A DNA stretch of 64,000 bases from assembly GCF_030694375.1 (NCBI RefSeq), contig NZ_JAUXYL010000003.1, forward strand, positions 108,857 through 172,856, given 5' to 3'. Under the pieces are notes generated by a model, which was given only the letters and a program-made list of their open reading frames with translations, was not told the DNA's origin and did no database searches. The stretch is from Algoriphagus sp. (lineage in GTDB: Bacteria > Bacteroidota > Bacteroidia > Cytophagales > Cyclobacteriaceae). The stretch's first letter is position 1; the number at the start of each line of letters is the position of its first letter. Positions 43,209 to 53,373 of this stretch are shown one piece after another. The position numbers and the translations under genes are program-made.

Positions 43209-46200
43209 ATGCCATTAATAAACAACCTGTGTCGATGGACCTTTTGTTTTTTGGCCTTGCTGTCCCTGTCAGTGACAAGGGTACAGTGCCAAAAACTCGA
43301 AGAACGACCTGATCTGAAATTCCAACGAATCTTCGAAGGATTGATCAACAATCGGATATCCACTATAAATCAGGACAAACTTGGCTTTATTTGGGTGGGA
43401 ACTTTCAGTGGTCTTCACCGATATGAGGGCTTGGGTTTTACGGTATATTCCACAAGCACGGATTCCACGAGCATCAACGATAATTACATTGGTTCCATCT
43501 ATGAGGACAGCAGGAATCAATTGTGGATCGGAACTGGCAGTGGAGTAGCGCAATACAACAGGAAAACCGATGATTTTACAAGGTTCAATCTCAAGTCCGA
43601 CAATCCGGTACAGGGTGGGGAAAATAATTTGGTCAATACTATCCTAGAAGATGAAAAGGGTACAATATGGGTCTCCAGTATTGCTTCGGGCTTATTCTTT
43701 TTTGATCGACAGCAGCAGCAATTTTTGCCTTATAAAGTCGAAGGAATCGTAGCTATAAATGGTATGGCAGCAGGTGAAGGTGAGGTATTATGGCTGGCAA
43801 CTTTAAATAGTGGCTTGGTCAAGTTAAACACTCGAACCAAACATACCACATTTTACCAGCATGACCCTGCCAATCCCAGATCTATCAGCTCGAATAATCT
43901 AAAAACCCTCGTCATGGATCCTGAAGGAAATCTTTGGGTAGGGGCCAGAAGTCAGGGACTGAACAAGATGGTTGTGGAAGAGGACAAGGTTAGCTTTGTC
44001 AGGTATCTCCATGATCCGGTAAATCCGCTCAGTTTATTCAATAATAATATTTATAAGCTCTATATAGATCAAAAAGGCAAACTCTGGAGCTGTAATGAAA
44101 ATGGGGGACTTCACCTTTACAATAAAGAAAAAGATACCTTTTACAGATATCTGAATGATCCGAAAGAACCTAAAAGCCTTACGCATAATTCGATCTGGAA
44201 TATCTTTCAGGATAATCAGGATCGATATTGGGTAGGCACCGCCCAATCCGGCATCAATCTGGCAGATCCCCATGCTTCCAAGTTCACCCACTTTTTCAAA
44301 AATCCATTAAATCCGGAAAGCTTGAATAATGACATCATCAGGGATTTTTTGGAAGCAAAAAGCGGAAACATCTGGGTAGCCACTGATGGCGGTGGACTGA
44401 ATTATTATGATCCATCGAGGGGTACATTTAAAATCTTTAAAAATGATCCTCAAAACCCAAAATCTCTGAGCGCTGATGCAGTCATCAGCCTAAATGAAGA
44501 TCCGGAGGGAAAACTTTGGGTAGGTACCTGGGGGGGTGGACTCAATATTTTACTGGATGAGAAAAAAGGGGATTTCATCAACTTCAAAGAATGGATCAAA
44601 AATGAAAAATATCCAATCCAGCATGTTTTCGATGTTCATTTTGATTCAAACTACATTTGGGTAGCGGCTTTCGATGAGGGTTTGTACCGCTATGATTTAA
44701 AAACGAAAGAGCTCAGGCTATTTGATAAAAATGACAGTGATTTAGGTGGAATTTCTTCCAGTCAGATACTTCGCCTTTTCGAAGACAGCAAAAAAAATCT
44801 TTGGATCGCGACCCAATCCGGTTTGAATAAGATACATCCGGAAGACAGGGCAAAAGGTAAGTTCAAAGTCTACCATCCGACTGAATCAGATCCTAAAAGC
44901 CTGCCAAGCAATTCTATTCGGCAGATTTTCGAGGACCGAAATCAAACTATTTGGATAGCGACAGACCGGGGGCTTTCACGTTATATGGCTGAAGAAGATA
45001 ATTTCTTCACCTATCACCAAAAGGATGGATTGCCTGTGAATGAAATCAACTCGATTGTAGAAGATGATAGCGGTTTTTTGTGGATAGGAACCATTAAGGG
45101 GATTTCAAAATTTGATCCGGTTCAACAGGTTTTCACAAATTTTGATCGATACGACGGCTTACAGGGAAATGAATTTTCCAGGTATTCGGTCCTCAAAACC
45201 AGAAAAGGCGAATTACTTTTTGGGGGAATGAATGGATTCAATCTTTTCCATCCCGATCACTTGGCTTCCAATCCCCATCTCCCTCAAATTTACCTGACCG
45301 ATCTCAAGCTTTTTAATCAACGTGTAAATTATAAAGCGCCTGATTCACCTTTGCAAAAACATATCTCCGCCACTGATACTCTTACACTCTCCCATCGGGA
45401 AAACGTGCTGACCTTTGATTTTATAGCATTGAATTATACCCACCCGGAGCAAAACCAGTATGCTTATATATTGGAGGGATTTGAAAAAGAATGGAACTAT
45501 GTGGGCGCTCAGCGAAATGCCACCTACACCAACTTAAACCCCGGCACCTATATATTTCGAGTCAAAGCGGCCAACAATGATGGCTTATGGAATGAAGTTG
45601 GCACCTCTTTGGTCTTAGTCATTACCCCGCCATTTTGGAAAACCACCTGGTTTGTGGTCATCACAGCACTTATGTTGACAGGCATTTTAATTCTTGCCTA
45701 TAAACTGCGAATCCGAGCCATCAAGGATCGAAATAAGCAGCTTGAAAACACCGTTGAAGAGCGAACCACCATGCTCAAGCATGCAAACAGCGAGCTCAAG
45801 AAGCACATCAATGAAAAGGACAAACTCCTTAGTATCATTGGGCATGACCTGAGAAATCCATTTTTCTCCATCATAGGCTATATGGAACTCCTGGAGGAAG
45901 AATTTCAAAACACTCAAAATATCGAGCACCTGGAGAATATCCGGTATCTCCTGAACGTCTCACGGAACACCCATAATCTCTTGGAAAACCTTTTACAATG
46001 GGCAATCAAGGAAACGAAGCTATTTGAGGTGAAAACCGAAGTGATTGACATGAATCAACTGGTAGATAAAGCCATAGGCATGGTTTCTTCCCAGGCTGAC
46101 TATAAAAAAATCACGCTGGAGAAATTATTTTCAGAAAATGTATTAGTCCATGCTGACCAGAATATGATCCTGACAGTGGTAAGAAACCTGATATCCAATG

Positions 46201-46508
46201 CTATCAAGTTTTCTGATCAAAATTCCAAAATAGAAATCTCTGTCAGGGAAAAATCCGGAGCCATTATCACGTCCGTCAAGGACTATGGCACGGGAATGAA
46301 TGAAGAGGTGCTCAACAAACTGTTTTCAAAATCAAAATTCCAAAAATCAGGTACGATGGGCGAAATGGGCACAGGATTGGGATTGGTACTCTGCCAGGAA
46401 ATAATCAAAAAACACTTTGGTAAAATCTGGGCAGAAAGTAAACTTGGGGAGGGCAGTACCTTCCATTTTTCTCTCAGCAAGAAAGAGCATGCAGAAGTAG
46501 CTGTTTAG
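43209..46508 (+). CDS. Two-component propeller (Reg_prop/Y_Y_Y) sensor histidine kinase
   Basis: A ~1100-aa membrane sensor related to the hybrid two-component systems that detect glycans in Bacteroidota, but without receiver or AraC domain. A signal peptide (~1-28) is followed by two seven-bladed propellers of Reg_prop repeats (e.g. IYEDSRNQLWIGTGSG, NEDPEGKLWVGTWGGG). Then comes a Y_Y_Y domain (~730-800), a helix (WFVVITALMLTGILILAYKL), HisKA (LLSIIGHDLRNPFFSIIGY) and HATPase (NLISNAIKFS, GTGLGLVLCQEII). ATG at 43209 is preferred to an in-frame TTG at 43176. No response regulator is adjacent. Signal unknown. Confidence 0.9.
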   Translation: MPLINNLCRWTFCFLALLSLSVTRVQCQKLEERPDLKFQRIFEGLINNRISTINQDKLGFIWVGTFSGLHRYEGLGFTVYSTSTDSTSINDNYIGSIYEDSRNQLWIGTGSGVAQYNRKTDDFTRFNLKSDNPVQGGENNLVNTILEDEKGTIWVSSIASGLFFFDRQQQQFLPYKVEGIVAINGMAAGEGEVLWLATLNSGLVKLNTRTKHTTFYQHDPANPRSISSNNLKTLVMDPEGNLWVGARSQGLNKMVVEEDKVSFVRYLHDPVNPLSLFNNNIYKLYIDQKGKLWSCNENGGLHLYNKEKDTFYRYLNDPKEPKSLTHNSIWNIFQDNQDRYWVGTAQSGINLADPHASKFTHFFKNPLNPESLNNDIIRDFLEAKSGNIWVATDGGGLNYYDPSRGTFKIFKNDPQNPKSLSADAVISLNEDPEGKLWVGTWGGGLNILLDEKKGDFINFKEWIKNEKYPIQHVFDVHFDSNYIWVAAFDEGLYRYDLKTKELRLFDKNDSDLGGISSSQILRLFEDSKKNLWIATQSGLNKIHPEDRAKGKFKVYHPTESDPKSLPSNSIRQIFEDRNQTIWIATDRGLSRYMAEEDNFFTYHQKDGLPVNEINSIVEDDSGFLWIGTIKGISKFDPVQQVFTNFDRYDGLQGNEFSRYSVLKTRKGELLFGGMNGFNLFHPDHLASNPHLPQIYLTDLKLFNQRVNYKAPDSPLQKHISATDTLTLSHRENVLTFDFIALNYTHPEQNQYAYILEGFEKEWNYVGAQRNATYTNLNPGTYIFRVKAANNDGLWNEVGTSLVLVITPPFWKTTWFVVITALMLTGILILAYKLRIRAIKDRNKQLENTVEERTTMLKHANSELKKHINEKDKLLSIIGHDLRNPFFSIIGYMELLEEEFQNTQNIEHLENIRYLLNVSRNTHNLLENLLQWAIKETKLFEVKTEVIDMNQLVDKAIGMVSSQADYKKITLEKLFSENVLVHADQNMILTVVRNLISNAIKFSDQNSKIEISVREKSGAIITSVKDYGTGMNEEVLNKLFSKSKFQKSGTMGEMGTGLGLVLCQEIIKKHFGKIWAESKLGEGSTFHFSLSKKEHAEVAV

Positions 46509-46631
46509 CACCCAATCGCTCCCGACAGCTAGTAGGATAATCAAAATTCCAGAATAGCACTTGACAGAGCATGAGCATGATTTGAACTCCATGCATTGGA
46601 GCCTCTTGCAGTTGGAAATTCAGGGGAACAT

Positions 46632-47012
46632 TCACAACCCTTTCACCCAATCCTCAGCTTCCTCCGAAGTTTCAAAGATTCTGTAAGGAACCGGCTGCTT
46701 TTGAAGCGAAAAGATCATTTTCAAAATAGCCCGGATGGCAGCATTGGGAATGATGTAGGCTGTTCCGGCACAGTAATGTTGCATCAGATCCTTGTTTTCC
46801 CTGAGCCAGCTTGCCTGCATTTTTTGCTGAGAAAGAGAAGGTATGCTGGCTTTGGACGCATCAAAGATGATGGACAATCTCTTTTCATTCCGATAGCAAG
46901 CTTTGGTTTGATCCAGGTAGGTTTGGAAGTTTTCATCTGTACTTTTATTTCCGGTAAAACCAATTCTTACGATTGGAAATGAGGATTCATCGATGATTGC
47001 GTAAGGTTCCAT
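46632..47012 (-). CDS. STAS-like hypothetical protein
   Basis: A 126-aa soluble protein with alternating strands and helices: PIVRIGFTG, RLSIIFDASKASIPSLSQQK, GTAYIIPNAAIRAILKMIFS, PYRIFETSEEAEDWV. The pattern resembles SpoIIAA/STAS-like domains, where the last helix is the 'seeAedWl' type. ATG at 47012 was used since the longer frame begins with TTG. The assignment is weak and the function unknown. Confidence 0.55.
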   Translation of the reverse strand: MEPYAIIDESSFPIVRIGFTGNKSTDENFQTYLDQTKACYRNEKRLSIIFDASKASIPSLSQQKMQASWLRENKDLMQHYCAGTAYIIPNAAIRAILKMIFSLQKQPVPYRIFETSEEAEDWVKGL

Positions 47013-47329
47013 GCTTTTCAAACAGGATTTGGGTCAAAGAGTTTTTGATAAAATTGAGACCATACTCTTTCTTTTCAATGAAGCTGAAAGACATGCATCT
47101 GATACCTGATAAACCGGCATGGAAACGATAGGTCCCAAGAACCAAACTAAATCCCTACAATGGAGTATAAGTTAAGTGGCATTGAGCGAACAAAACCTGC
47201 AAGGAATTTTCTGCATGAAGATTATCTCAAGACCCTTTAACAAACCATTTCTATCGTGTTCGTTTAGATTTTTTGCTTTCTGAGCATCTGATTTTTCACC
47301 CGAGCGAAACCAACCCCTATCAACAAGAC
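47013..47329. other. Intergenic gap, nothing recognised
   Basis: About 315 bases between the divergent STAS-like and amylase genes. No clear repeat or hairpin was seen; it probably carries both promoters. Confidence 0.4.
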
Positions 47330-48802
47330 ATGTCTGAACAAAACGGAGTAATGATGCAGTTTTTTCATTGGTACACCCAGGGTGACGGAAGTCTATGGAA
47401 ACAATTGGCAGAAAGTGCCCAAACCCTTTCAGAGGCCGGAATTACCGCACTTTGGTTGCCTCCCGCATACAAGGGAGCAAATGGGGGATACGACACCGGA
47501 TATGGTGTTTATGACCTTTTTGACTTGGGTGAATTTGATCAAAAAGGCAGTGTTCGCACCAAATACGGAACTCGTGATGAATACCTCAATGCAATCAAAA
47601 CTGCACAATCAGGGGGAATTGAGGTCTATGCTGATATTGTTTTTAATCACAAAATGGGAGGCGACGCGGAAGAAAAATTTTTGGCTACACCCTATAGTCC
47701 TACCAACCACAACGAGCCAATCGCCGAAAAGCAGGAGATTATGGCTTGGACTAATTTTACTTTTCCCGGCCGAAATGGAAAATATTCGGAACTCCAATGG
47801 CACTGGTGGCATTTTTCAGCCACCGACCGTAATATGTATGATCAGGAGATGGAGGCAGTTTTTCTTTTTGACGGGAAGACATTTGGCGAAGAAGATCCGG
47901 CCGAAGGCAATGTGGACTTTCTGATGGGCTGCAATATAGACACCAAAAATCCGGATGTACGGCAGGAGTTGTTTTATTGGGGTGAGTGGTACTTGGAAAC
48001 TACGGGGGTAAATGGATTCCGATTCGATGCGATGAAGCATCTGGAATTTGGTTTTATGCTGGATTGGATCAGGCATTTGCGCGAAAAATCCGGAAAAGAT
48101 CTATTTGTAGTCAGTGAATACTGGACTGGACACAGTGATGCTATCCAGCATTTCATTGAAGTAACAGAGGGCAACATGATGTTATTTGACGTCAATCTCC
48201 ATTACAATTTTGCAAGAGCCAGCAAGGATGGTTCTTCCTTTGATTTGCGGACTATTTTTGATACTACGCTAGTCCAAGATCATCCGGACTTGGCAGTCAC
48301 ATTCGTAAGCAATCACGATACGCAGCCGCTCCAGGAATTGGAATCTGTCGTTGAAAAATGGTTTAAGCCCTTGGCCTATGCGCTTATTTTATTACGTCAG
48401 TCAGGCTATCCTTGTATTTTTGCTGCAGATTACTACGGGGCGCATTACTCCGATCAGGGAAAAGACGGACAGGAATATGAAATCTGGATGGATAGCCATC
48501 AGGATCTATTGAATGGCTTCCTGTATGCGCGCAAAACCTTCTGCTATGGCCCGCAATATGACTATTTGGACGCCCCTACATGCATCGGTTGGACACGGAC
48601 AAGCAATGAACGGAATCCAACCGGAATGGCAGTACTGCTAAGTTCAGGCGATTATGCCACCAAACACATGGAAACAGGCTCGGCCAATACGCAATATTAT
48701 GATATGACAAATCAAATTCAGGAAGACGTATGGACAAACGAATCCGGTTGGGGGGAGTTTAGGTGCAATGCAGGATCTGTTTCGGTTTGGCTTCCGAGGT
48801 AA
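47330..48802 (+). CDS. Cytoplasmic alpha-amylase (GH13_5-like)
   Basis: A 490-aa alpha-amylase without signal peptide, resembling bacterial liquefying and cytoplasmic (AmyS/AmyA) enzymes that cut internal alpha-1,4 bonds. The start at 47330 (MSEQNGVMMQFFHWY) is the family N-terminus. Motifs: region I DIVFNHKMGGD, region II GFRFDAMKH (nucleophile Asp), region III FVVSEYWTG (acid Glu), region IV FVSNHDTQP. An aromatic QWHWWHFSATD stretch also fits. It probably degrades stored or imported glucan together with the branching enzyme elsewhere in the window. Confidence 0.93.
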   Translation: MSEQNGVMMQFFHWYTQGDGSLWKQLAESAQTLSEAGITALWLPPAYKGANGGYDTGYGVYDLFDLGEFDQKGSVRTKYGTRDEYLNAIKTAQSGGIEVYADIVFNHKMGGDAEEKFLATPYSPTNHNEPIAEKQEIMAWTNFTFPGRNGKYSELQWHWWHFSATDRNMYDQEMEAVFLFDGKTFGEEDPAEGNVDFLMGCNIDTKNPDVRQELFYWGEWYLETTGVNGFRFDAMKHLEFGFMLDWIRHLREKSGKDLFVVSEYWTGHSDAIQHFIEVTEGNMMLFDVNLHYNFARASKDGSSFDLRTIFDTTLVQDHPDLAVTFVSNHDTQPLQELESVVEKWFKPLAYALILLRQSGYPCIFAADYYGAHYSDQGKDGQEYEIWMDSHQDLLNGFLYARKTFCYGPQYDYLDAPTCIGWTRTSNERNPTGMAVLLSSGDYATKHMETGSANTQYYDMTNQIQEDVWTNESGWGEFRCNAGSVSVWLPR

Positions 48803-48899
48803 AAAAAGGAGTCAACTTGAATTCCCTGAAAAATTCAACTTATTCTCGCATTTACGGTCTAAAAATCCGATTTTGACCCGGAATAAAATCTCAGTTTCC

Positions 48900-49781
48900 A
48901 TGTCTAATATCCAACTTATCATCGAAGAACGAGCCGCTGATATCGGAAAGTTCTTGGTGGGACGTCTGCTTCCTTTTCGGCAAAAACGAATGATCGGTCC
49001 CTTCATCTACATTGACCACATGGGGCCAATCAAACTTAACGAGCGGGAACAAATGGACATTCGGCCCCATCCGCATATCGGATTGTCGACTTTGACTTTC
49101 CTATTTGAGGGAAGTATCATGCATCGTGACACCCTAGGAAATACCGTGGAAATCAAGCCCGGCGCTGTAAACTGGATGACTGCGGGAAAAGGAATAGTAC
49201 ACTCCGAGCGGACGCCTGAGTACCTGAGAAATGAAGATAAAACGATGCACGGTTTACAAATTTGGGTGGCACTGCCCAAGCATCTGGAGCAGATGGAGCC
49301 GGAATTTTTTCATATCGAAGCCGATCAACTTCCGGCTTGGAGTGATGGAAATGTGGAAATAAAACTGGTAGCCGGTGAAGTCATGGGACATCGCTCACCT
49401 GTGCCGGTGTATAGTAAACTCTATATGCTGGAAATCAAAAGCCTGAAACGGCAGACGCTGAATCTGGGGGAACACCTCTATGGAGAGAGCGGACTTTACA
49501 TTCTTAACGGGGGTATCGAAAGTGAAGGAAACCGATTTGGCCCAAAGCAGATTTTGGTGGCGAAAGATGCTTCGCTGTGCGAATTTGTGATTGAGGCTGA
49601 CAGTGCAATCTACCTTTTCGGTGGTGAGGCATTTCCCGAAGAACGCATGATAGACTGGAATTTTGTCGCTACGAGCAAGGAGCTCATTCAGGCCGCCAAG
49701 CAAAAATGGAAGGAACAGAAGTTTGACAAAATCCCGGGGGATGAAGCGGAATTTGTGCCCTACCCAAGCTTGAAGAAATAG
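48900..49781 (+). CDS. Pirin family protein
   Basis: A 293-aa bicupin of the pirin family; members act as quercetinases or metal-dependent regulators. Metal ligands are in the N-terminal cupin: DIRPHPHIGLSTLTFLFEG (two His), then MTAGKGIVHSERTP (His, Glu). FIYIDHMGP and LQIWVALPKHLEQMEPEF are typical. The ATG at 48900 was chosen as it gives the family N-terminus; the longer frame overlaps the amylase gene. It lies 97 bases after the amylase gene. The role is unknown. Confidence 0.88.
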   Translation: MSNIQLIIEERAADIGKFLVGRLLPFRQKRMIGPFIYIDHMGPIKLNEREQMDIRPHPHIGLSTLTFLFEGSIMHRDTLGNTVEIKPGAVNWMTAGKGIVHSERTPEYLRNEDKTMHGLQIWVALPKHLEQMEPEFFHIEADQLPAWSDGNVEIKLVAGEVMGHRSPVPVYSKLYMLEIKSLKRQTLNLGEHLYGESGLYILNGGIESEGNRFGPKQILVAKDASLCEFVIEADSAIYLFGGEAFPEERMIDWNFVATSKELIQAAKQKWKEQKFDKIPGDEAEFVPYPSLKK

Positions 49782-49905
49782 GAGATTTTTCCTGCCCTAA
49801 CTCGCCTCAAGACTTTCAGGAATAGCCCTGTTTTAAAAAAAATCCAAGCTTCCGGAGTTTAATTCAGCAGCTAAAAAAGCTCCAAGCTCAATCGGTAAAA
49901 AACAA

Positions 49906-49935
49906 AAAACCCCCGGAACATTGTCCCGGAGGTTT
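49906..49935 (-). terminator. Terminator of the RND efflux operon
   Basis: AAAACC..CCGG arms with CCGG.GGTTTT form a stem. On the minus strand it continues GGGTTTTTTGTTTTTT, about 30 bases past the RND gene stop. Confidence 0.8.
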
Positions 49936-49965
49936 TGTCAAAAAAAACCACCAACCTTAAATCAA

Positions 49966-52900
49966 TCATGCTTTGAGATTGCGGAGCCTCATTGCGAGTT
50001 TGTCCGCCAGCAAATACATGACTGGTACGATGACTAACGTAATGACTGTGGCAAAGGTTAACCCAAAAATCACAGTCCAAGCCATCGGTCCCCAAAAGGC
50101 TGCATTATCTCCTCCCACATAAAATTGTGGATCAAATTCCGTCAATAAAGTCCCAAAATTGATGTTCATGCCAATCGCAAGCGGGATCAATCCAAGCACT
50201 GTGGTGATCGCTGTGAGTAAAACAGGACGAAGTCGGGTCTTGCCTGCTTCGATAATACTGGACAACAAATCTTCGTATTCTAAAAACGCTCCTTCTTTTA
50301 TCCCTTTTTCTTCCCGCTTCCGCTCCCTTACCAAATTGGTGTAATCAATGAGTACAATCGCATTGTTTACAACCACCCCTGCCAGGGAGATAATTCCTAT
50401 TCCGGTCATAATCACCACAAAGTCCATATTGAAAATAACTAATCCCAAAAACACCCCTATTGTACTCAACAGTACCGAAGTCATGATGATAAAAGGACTG
50501 ATCACGGAATTAAATTGAGCCACAATGATTAAGAAAATCAACGACACCGCAATCATGAGCGCATTGAGCAAAAAGGCCATTGACTTCGCTTGCTCTTCTT
50601 GCTCTCCTGTGAATTTGACTGATAAGCCATCAGGGATCGTGTAGTTTTCCATCAATTCTTTGATCTTATTATTGATCTCGGTAGGGTTGTATCCGTCGAG
50701 CACATTCGAAAATAGCGTGATCGCCTTTTCCAGGTCCTTTCGTTTTACCGATCCATAGGTTGATCCATACTCAATAGATGCGACTGCCGAGATGGGTACT
50801 TCTCGCTTATCTCCAAACTTATCTCTAAAGCCTATTTTCTTGTTGACAAGGGTATTGATGTCATACCGATATTCTTCGGAAAGGCGCAGTTGGATAGGGA
50901 AGTCCTCTTCTCCCTCTTTGTATTTTGATACCTCCAGACCAAAAAGGGATGTCCGCAATTCGGTGGCAATCTGAGAGGTGGACAAGCCAAATCTTCTGGC
51001 TTTCTCTCGATCAATTTGAACCACTACTTCGGGGCTTCCTAAAGAAAGGTCAGACTTCAGTTCCTCCAAGCCCGGAATATTGTTGGACTCCAGGTATTCT
51101 TTGGTATCCGCTACGAAAGCGATCAACTGTTCATAATTTTCCCCGACAAATTCAATATTGACAGCCTTGCCTACCGGCGGTCCATTTCGCTGCTTATCCA
51201 CTGTAATGAGGACGCCAGGATATTTCTCAACCAAATCACGGATCGCTTCCATGGCACCATTGGTATTGATGCCTTGTCTATTGATGTAGTCTACAAACCC
51301 TATTGTAATTTTAGCTTTGTGCGGAGTAGCTTGCTGACTTGGACCTTCGGTAGGATCTCCGGTTCCTTCACCCACCTGTGTGATCACAGACTCCAAAATA
51401 TTGCTATATGGCTCCAATGCAATCAACATTTCATCTTCCATCATATCTACAAAGGTGTTGGTCGCATTGATGTCGGTCCCGATTGGAAACTCTATAAACA
51501 CATTGACCAATTGCGGCTGATTATCTGGGAAAAAGAGCACTTTGGGAGATCGAATCACCAACAAGGCAAGTGATAAAATAAGCAGGGTGAAAATTCCTCC
51601 AAAAAACAGGTAGGGCTTTTTGCCATGCAGCGCAAACTGGAGTGTAGATTCATAGGCATTTTCAAGTTTGACCAAGAAAACTGTCTGAAACCATCTGATC
51701 GCTTTTCTCAATAAGAACACATTGAACATCGTCAACACGGAGGCAACCAAGGCCAATGATCCAAAAGCTGTCCAGCCTATCAAAAAGAAAATTGTCGATA
51801 AGATCAGGAAAACGCCCGCTGTGATAATTGATTTCTGCTTTGGCTTTTCTTTCCCCAATTCGTCAATCTTCATAAACATGGATGTCATCACCGGATTGAT
51901 CACCAAGGCTACAAAAAGGGAAGATGAAAGTACAATGATCAGCGTAATCGGAAGGAATTTCATAAACTCCCCTACTAAATCATCCCAAAACGCCAAAGGA
52001 AGAAAGGCCGCCAAAGTCGTGGCTGTAGAAGTGATAATCGGCCAAGCCACCTCTCCTACTCCTTCTTTTGCAGCTCTAATGGCAGGTTTACCTTCCTGCA
52101 TCAAGCGGTAAACATTTTCCACCACCACGATACCATTATCCACCAACATCCCCAAAGCAAGGATCAAGGAGAAAAGCACCATCAAATTGAGTGTAATCCC
52201 AAAGGAATTCAATATCAAAAAGGAAATGAACATGGAAAGCGGGATCGCCGAACCCACAAAAAGAGCATTTCGGAAACCCATGAAAAACATCAAAACCAAG
52301 ACAACCAGGATAATCCCAAAAATGATGGAATTTTCCAGATCACTTACCTGCGTTCGGGTTTGCTTACTCTGATCATTGGTAATGGTAATCTCAAGATCCT
52401 GCGGAAAGCGGTTGGCTTTGGTGGTTGCGATGATGGTTTTAATCTTATCGGCAGCATCCAGGAGGTTTTCCCCACTACGCTTGGTGACATTGATCGTGAC
52501 CACCGGCAGGTTTTTGCTTCGGGCATAGGAAGTCCGGTCTTTGAAGGTGTCCTTGATTTCGGCTACATCTCTCAGGTAGACTATCTTTTGCTGATCGGTC
52601 TTCACGATGATGTCCAGCAATTCATTGGGATTTGTAAATTCTCCATCTACTCGAAGGGTACGCTCGAAATCCCCGCTTTTAATACTTCCTCCCGAGATAG
52701 TCAAGTTCTCGGCCTGAATAGCGCCGGAGATGTCTCCAAAACTCACGCCGACCGCTTCCATTTTATAAGGATTGGCATTGATCTGGATTTCCCGCTCGAT
52801 TGTTCCCGCCAAGTCCGCTTTAGAAATTTCCGGGAGCTTTTCGATCGCATCCTCCAAATATTCTCCAAACTTCTTCAGTTCCTGCTCTGAATAAGGCCCC

Positions 52901-53370
52901 GAAAGGTTCACATTCATGATTGGAAAATCAGAAGTATTGATTTCAACCACATTCGGATCCTGATCGAGATCAGTTGGAAGCTCGCTTTTGGATTTATCGA
53001 CCGCATCCTTGACATCTTGGATCGCCTTTGAAATCTGAATGCCGGGGTTAAACTCGACTACAATAGAAGAAAAATCCTGAACTGATGTTGACTTGATGTA
53101 CTTCACATTATTAATCGACTTCAGTTCCTTTTCGATCGGTCTAGTAATCAGGTTTTCAATATCTACCGGTGAATTGCCCGGATAAGGCGTGCCGACATAG
53201 ACAGTAGGAATGACGATTTCAGGAAAACTTTCCTTGGGCATGGTACGATATGCTCCAAGGCCAAGAACCGTAATAATCAGCGTTAAAATAACCACGGATG
53301 TGGAGTTGTCTACACTGAAACTAGACAGTCCAAATTCCCGAATAATACCGGATTTAGGAGTATTAGTCAT
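49966..53370 (-). CDS. RND efflux permease (AcrB/HAE1-like)
   Basis: A 1134-aa inner-membrane proton-driven transporter of the hydrophobe/amphiphile efflux family. TM1 is near ~25-45, followed by the porter domain (MPKESFPEIVIPTVYVGTPYPG, LINKS of beta-alpha-beta type) and the central TM helices (~345-560). The proton-relay Asp is in LALGMLVDNGIVVVENV (TM4). A second porter domain and TM7-12 follow, ending GIISLAGVVVNNAIVLIDY and ITTVLGLIPLA. It has an extra-long middle loop but is complete. It is last in the TetR-TolC-MFP-RND operon. Confidence 0.95.
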   Translation of the reverse strand: MTNTPKSGIIREFGLSSFSVDNSTSVVILTLIITVLGLGAYRTMPKESFPEIVIPTVYVGTPYPGNSPVDIENLITRPIEKELKSINNVKYIKSTSVQDFSSIVVEFNPGIQISKAIQDVKDAVDKSKSELPTDLDQDPNVVEINTSDFPIMNVNLSGPYSEQELKKFGEYLEDAIEKLPEISKADLAGTIEREIQINANPYKMEAVGVSFGDISGAIQAENLTISGGSIKSGDFERTLRVDGEFTNPNELLDIIVKTDQQKIVYLRDVAEIKDTFKDRTSYARSKNLPVVTINVTKRSGENLLDAADKIKTIIATTKANRFPQDLEITITNDQSKQTRTQVSDLENSIIFGIILVVLVLMFFMGFRNALFVGSAIPLSMFISFLILNSFGITLNLMVLFSLILALGMLVDNGIVVVENVYRLMQEGKPAIRAAKEGVGEVAWPIITSTATTLAAFLPLAFWDDLVGEFMKFLPITLIIVLSSSLFVALVINPVMTSMFMKIDELGKEKPKQKSIITAGVFLILSTIFFLIGWTAFGSLALVASVLTMFNVFLLRKAIRWFQTVFLVKLENAYESTLQFALHGKKPYLFFGGIFTLLILSLALLVIRSPKVLFFPDNQPQLVNVFIEFPIGTDINATNTFVDMMEDEMLIALEPYSNILESVITQVGEGTGDPTEGPSQQATPHKAKITIGFVDYINRQGINTNGAMEAIRDLVEKYPGVLITVDKQRNGPPVGKAVNIEFVGENYEQLIAFVADTKEYLESNNIPGLEELKSDLSLGSPEVVVQIDREKARRFGLSTSQIATELRTSLFGLEVSKYKEGEEDFPIQLRLSEEYRYDINTLVNKKIGFRDKFGDKREVPISAVASIEYGSTYGSVKRKDLEKAITLFSNVLDGYNPTEINNKIKELMENYTIPDGLSVKFTGEQEEQAKSMAFLLNALMIAVSLIFLIIVAQFNSVISPFIIMTSVLLSTIGVFLGLVIFNMDFVVIMTGIGIISLAGVVVNNAIVLIDYTNLVRERKREEKGIKEGAFLEYEDLLSSIIEAGKTRLRPVLLTAITTVLGLIPLAIGMNINFGTLLTEFDPQFYVGGDNAAFWGPMAWTVIFGLTFATVITLVIVPVMYLLADKLAMRLRNLKA

Positions 53371-53373
53371 AAA

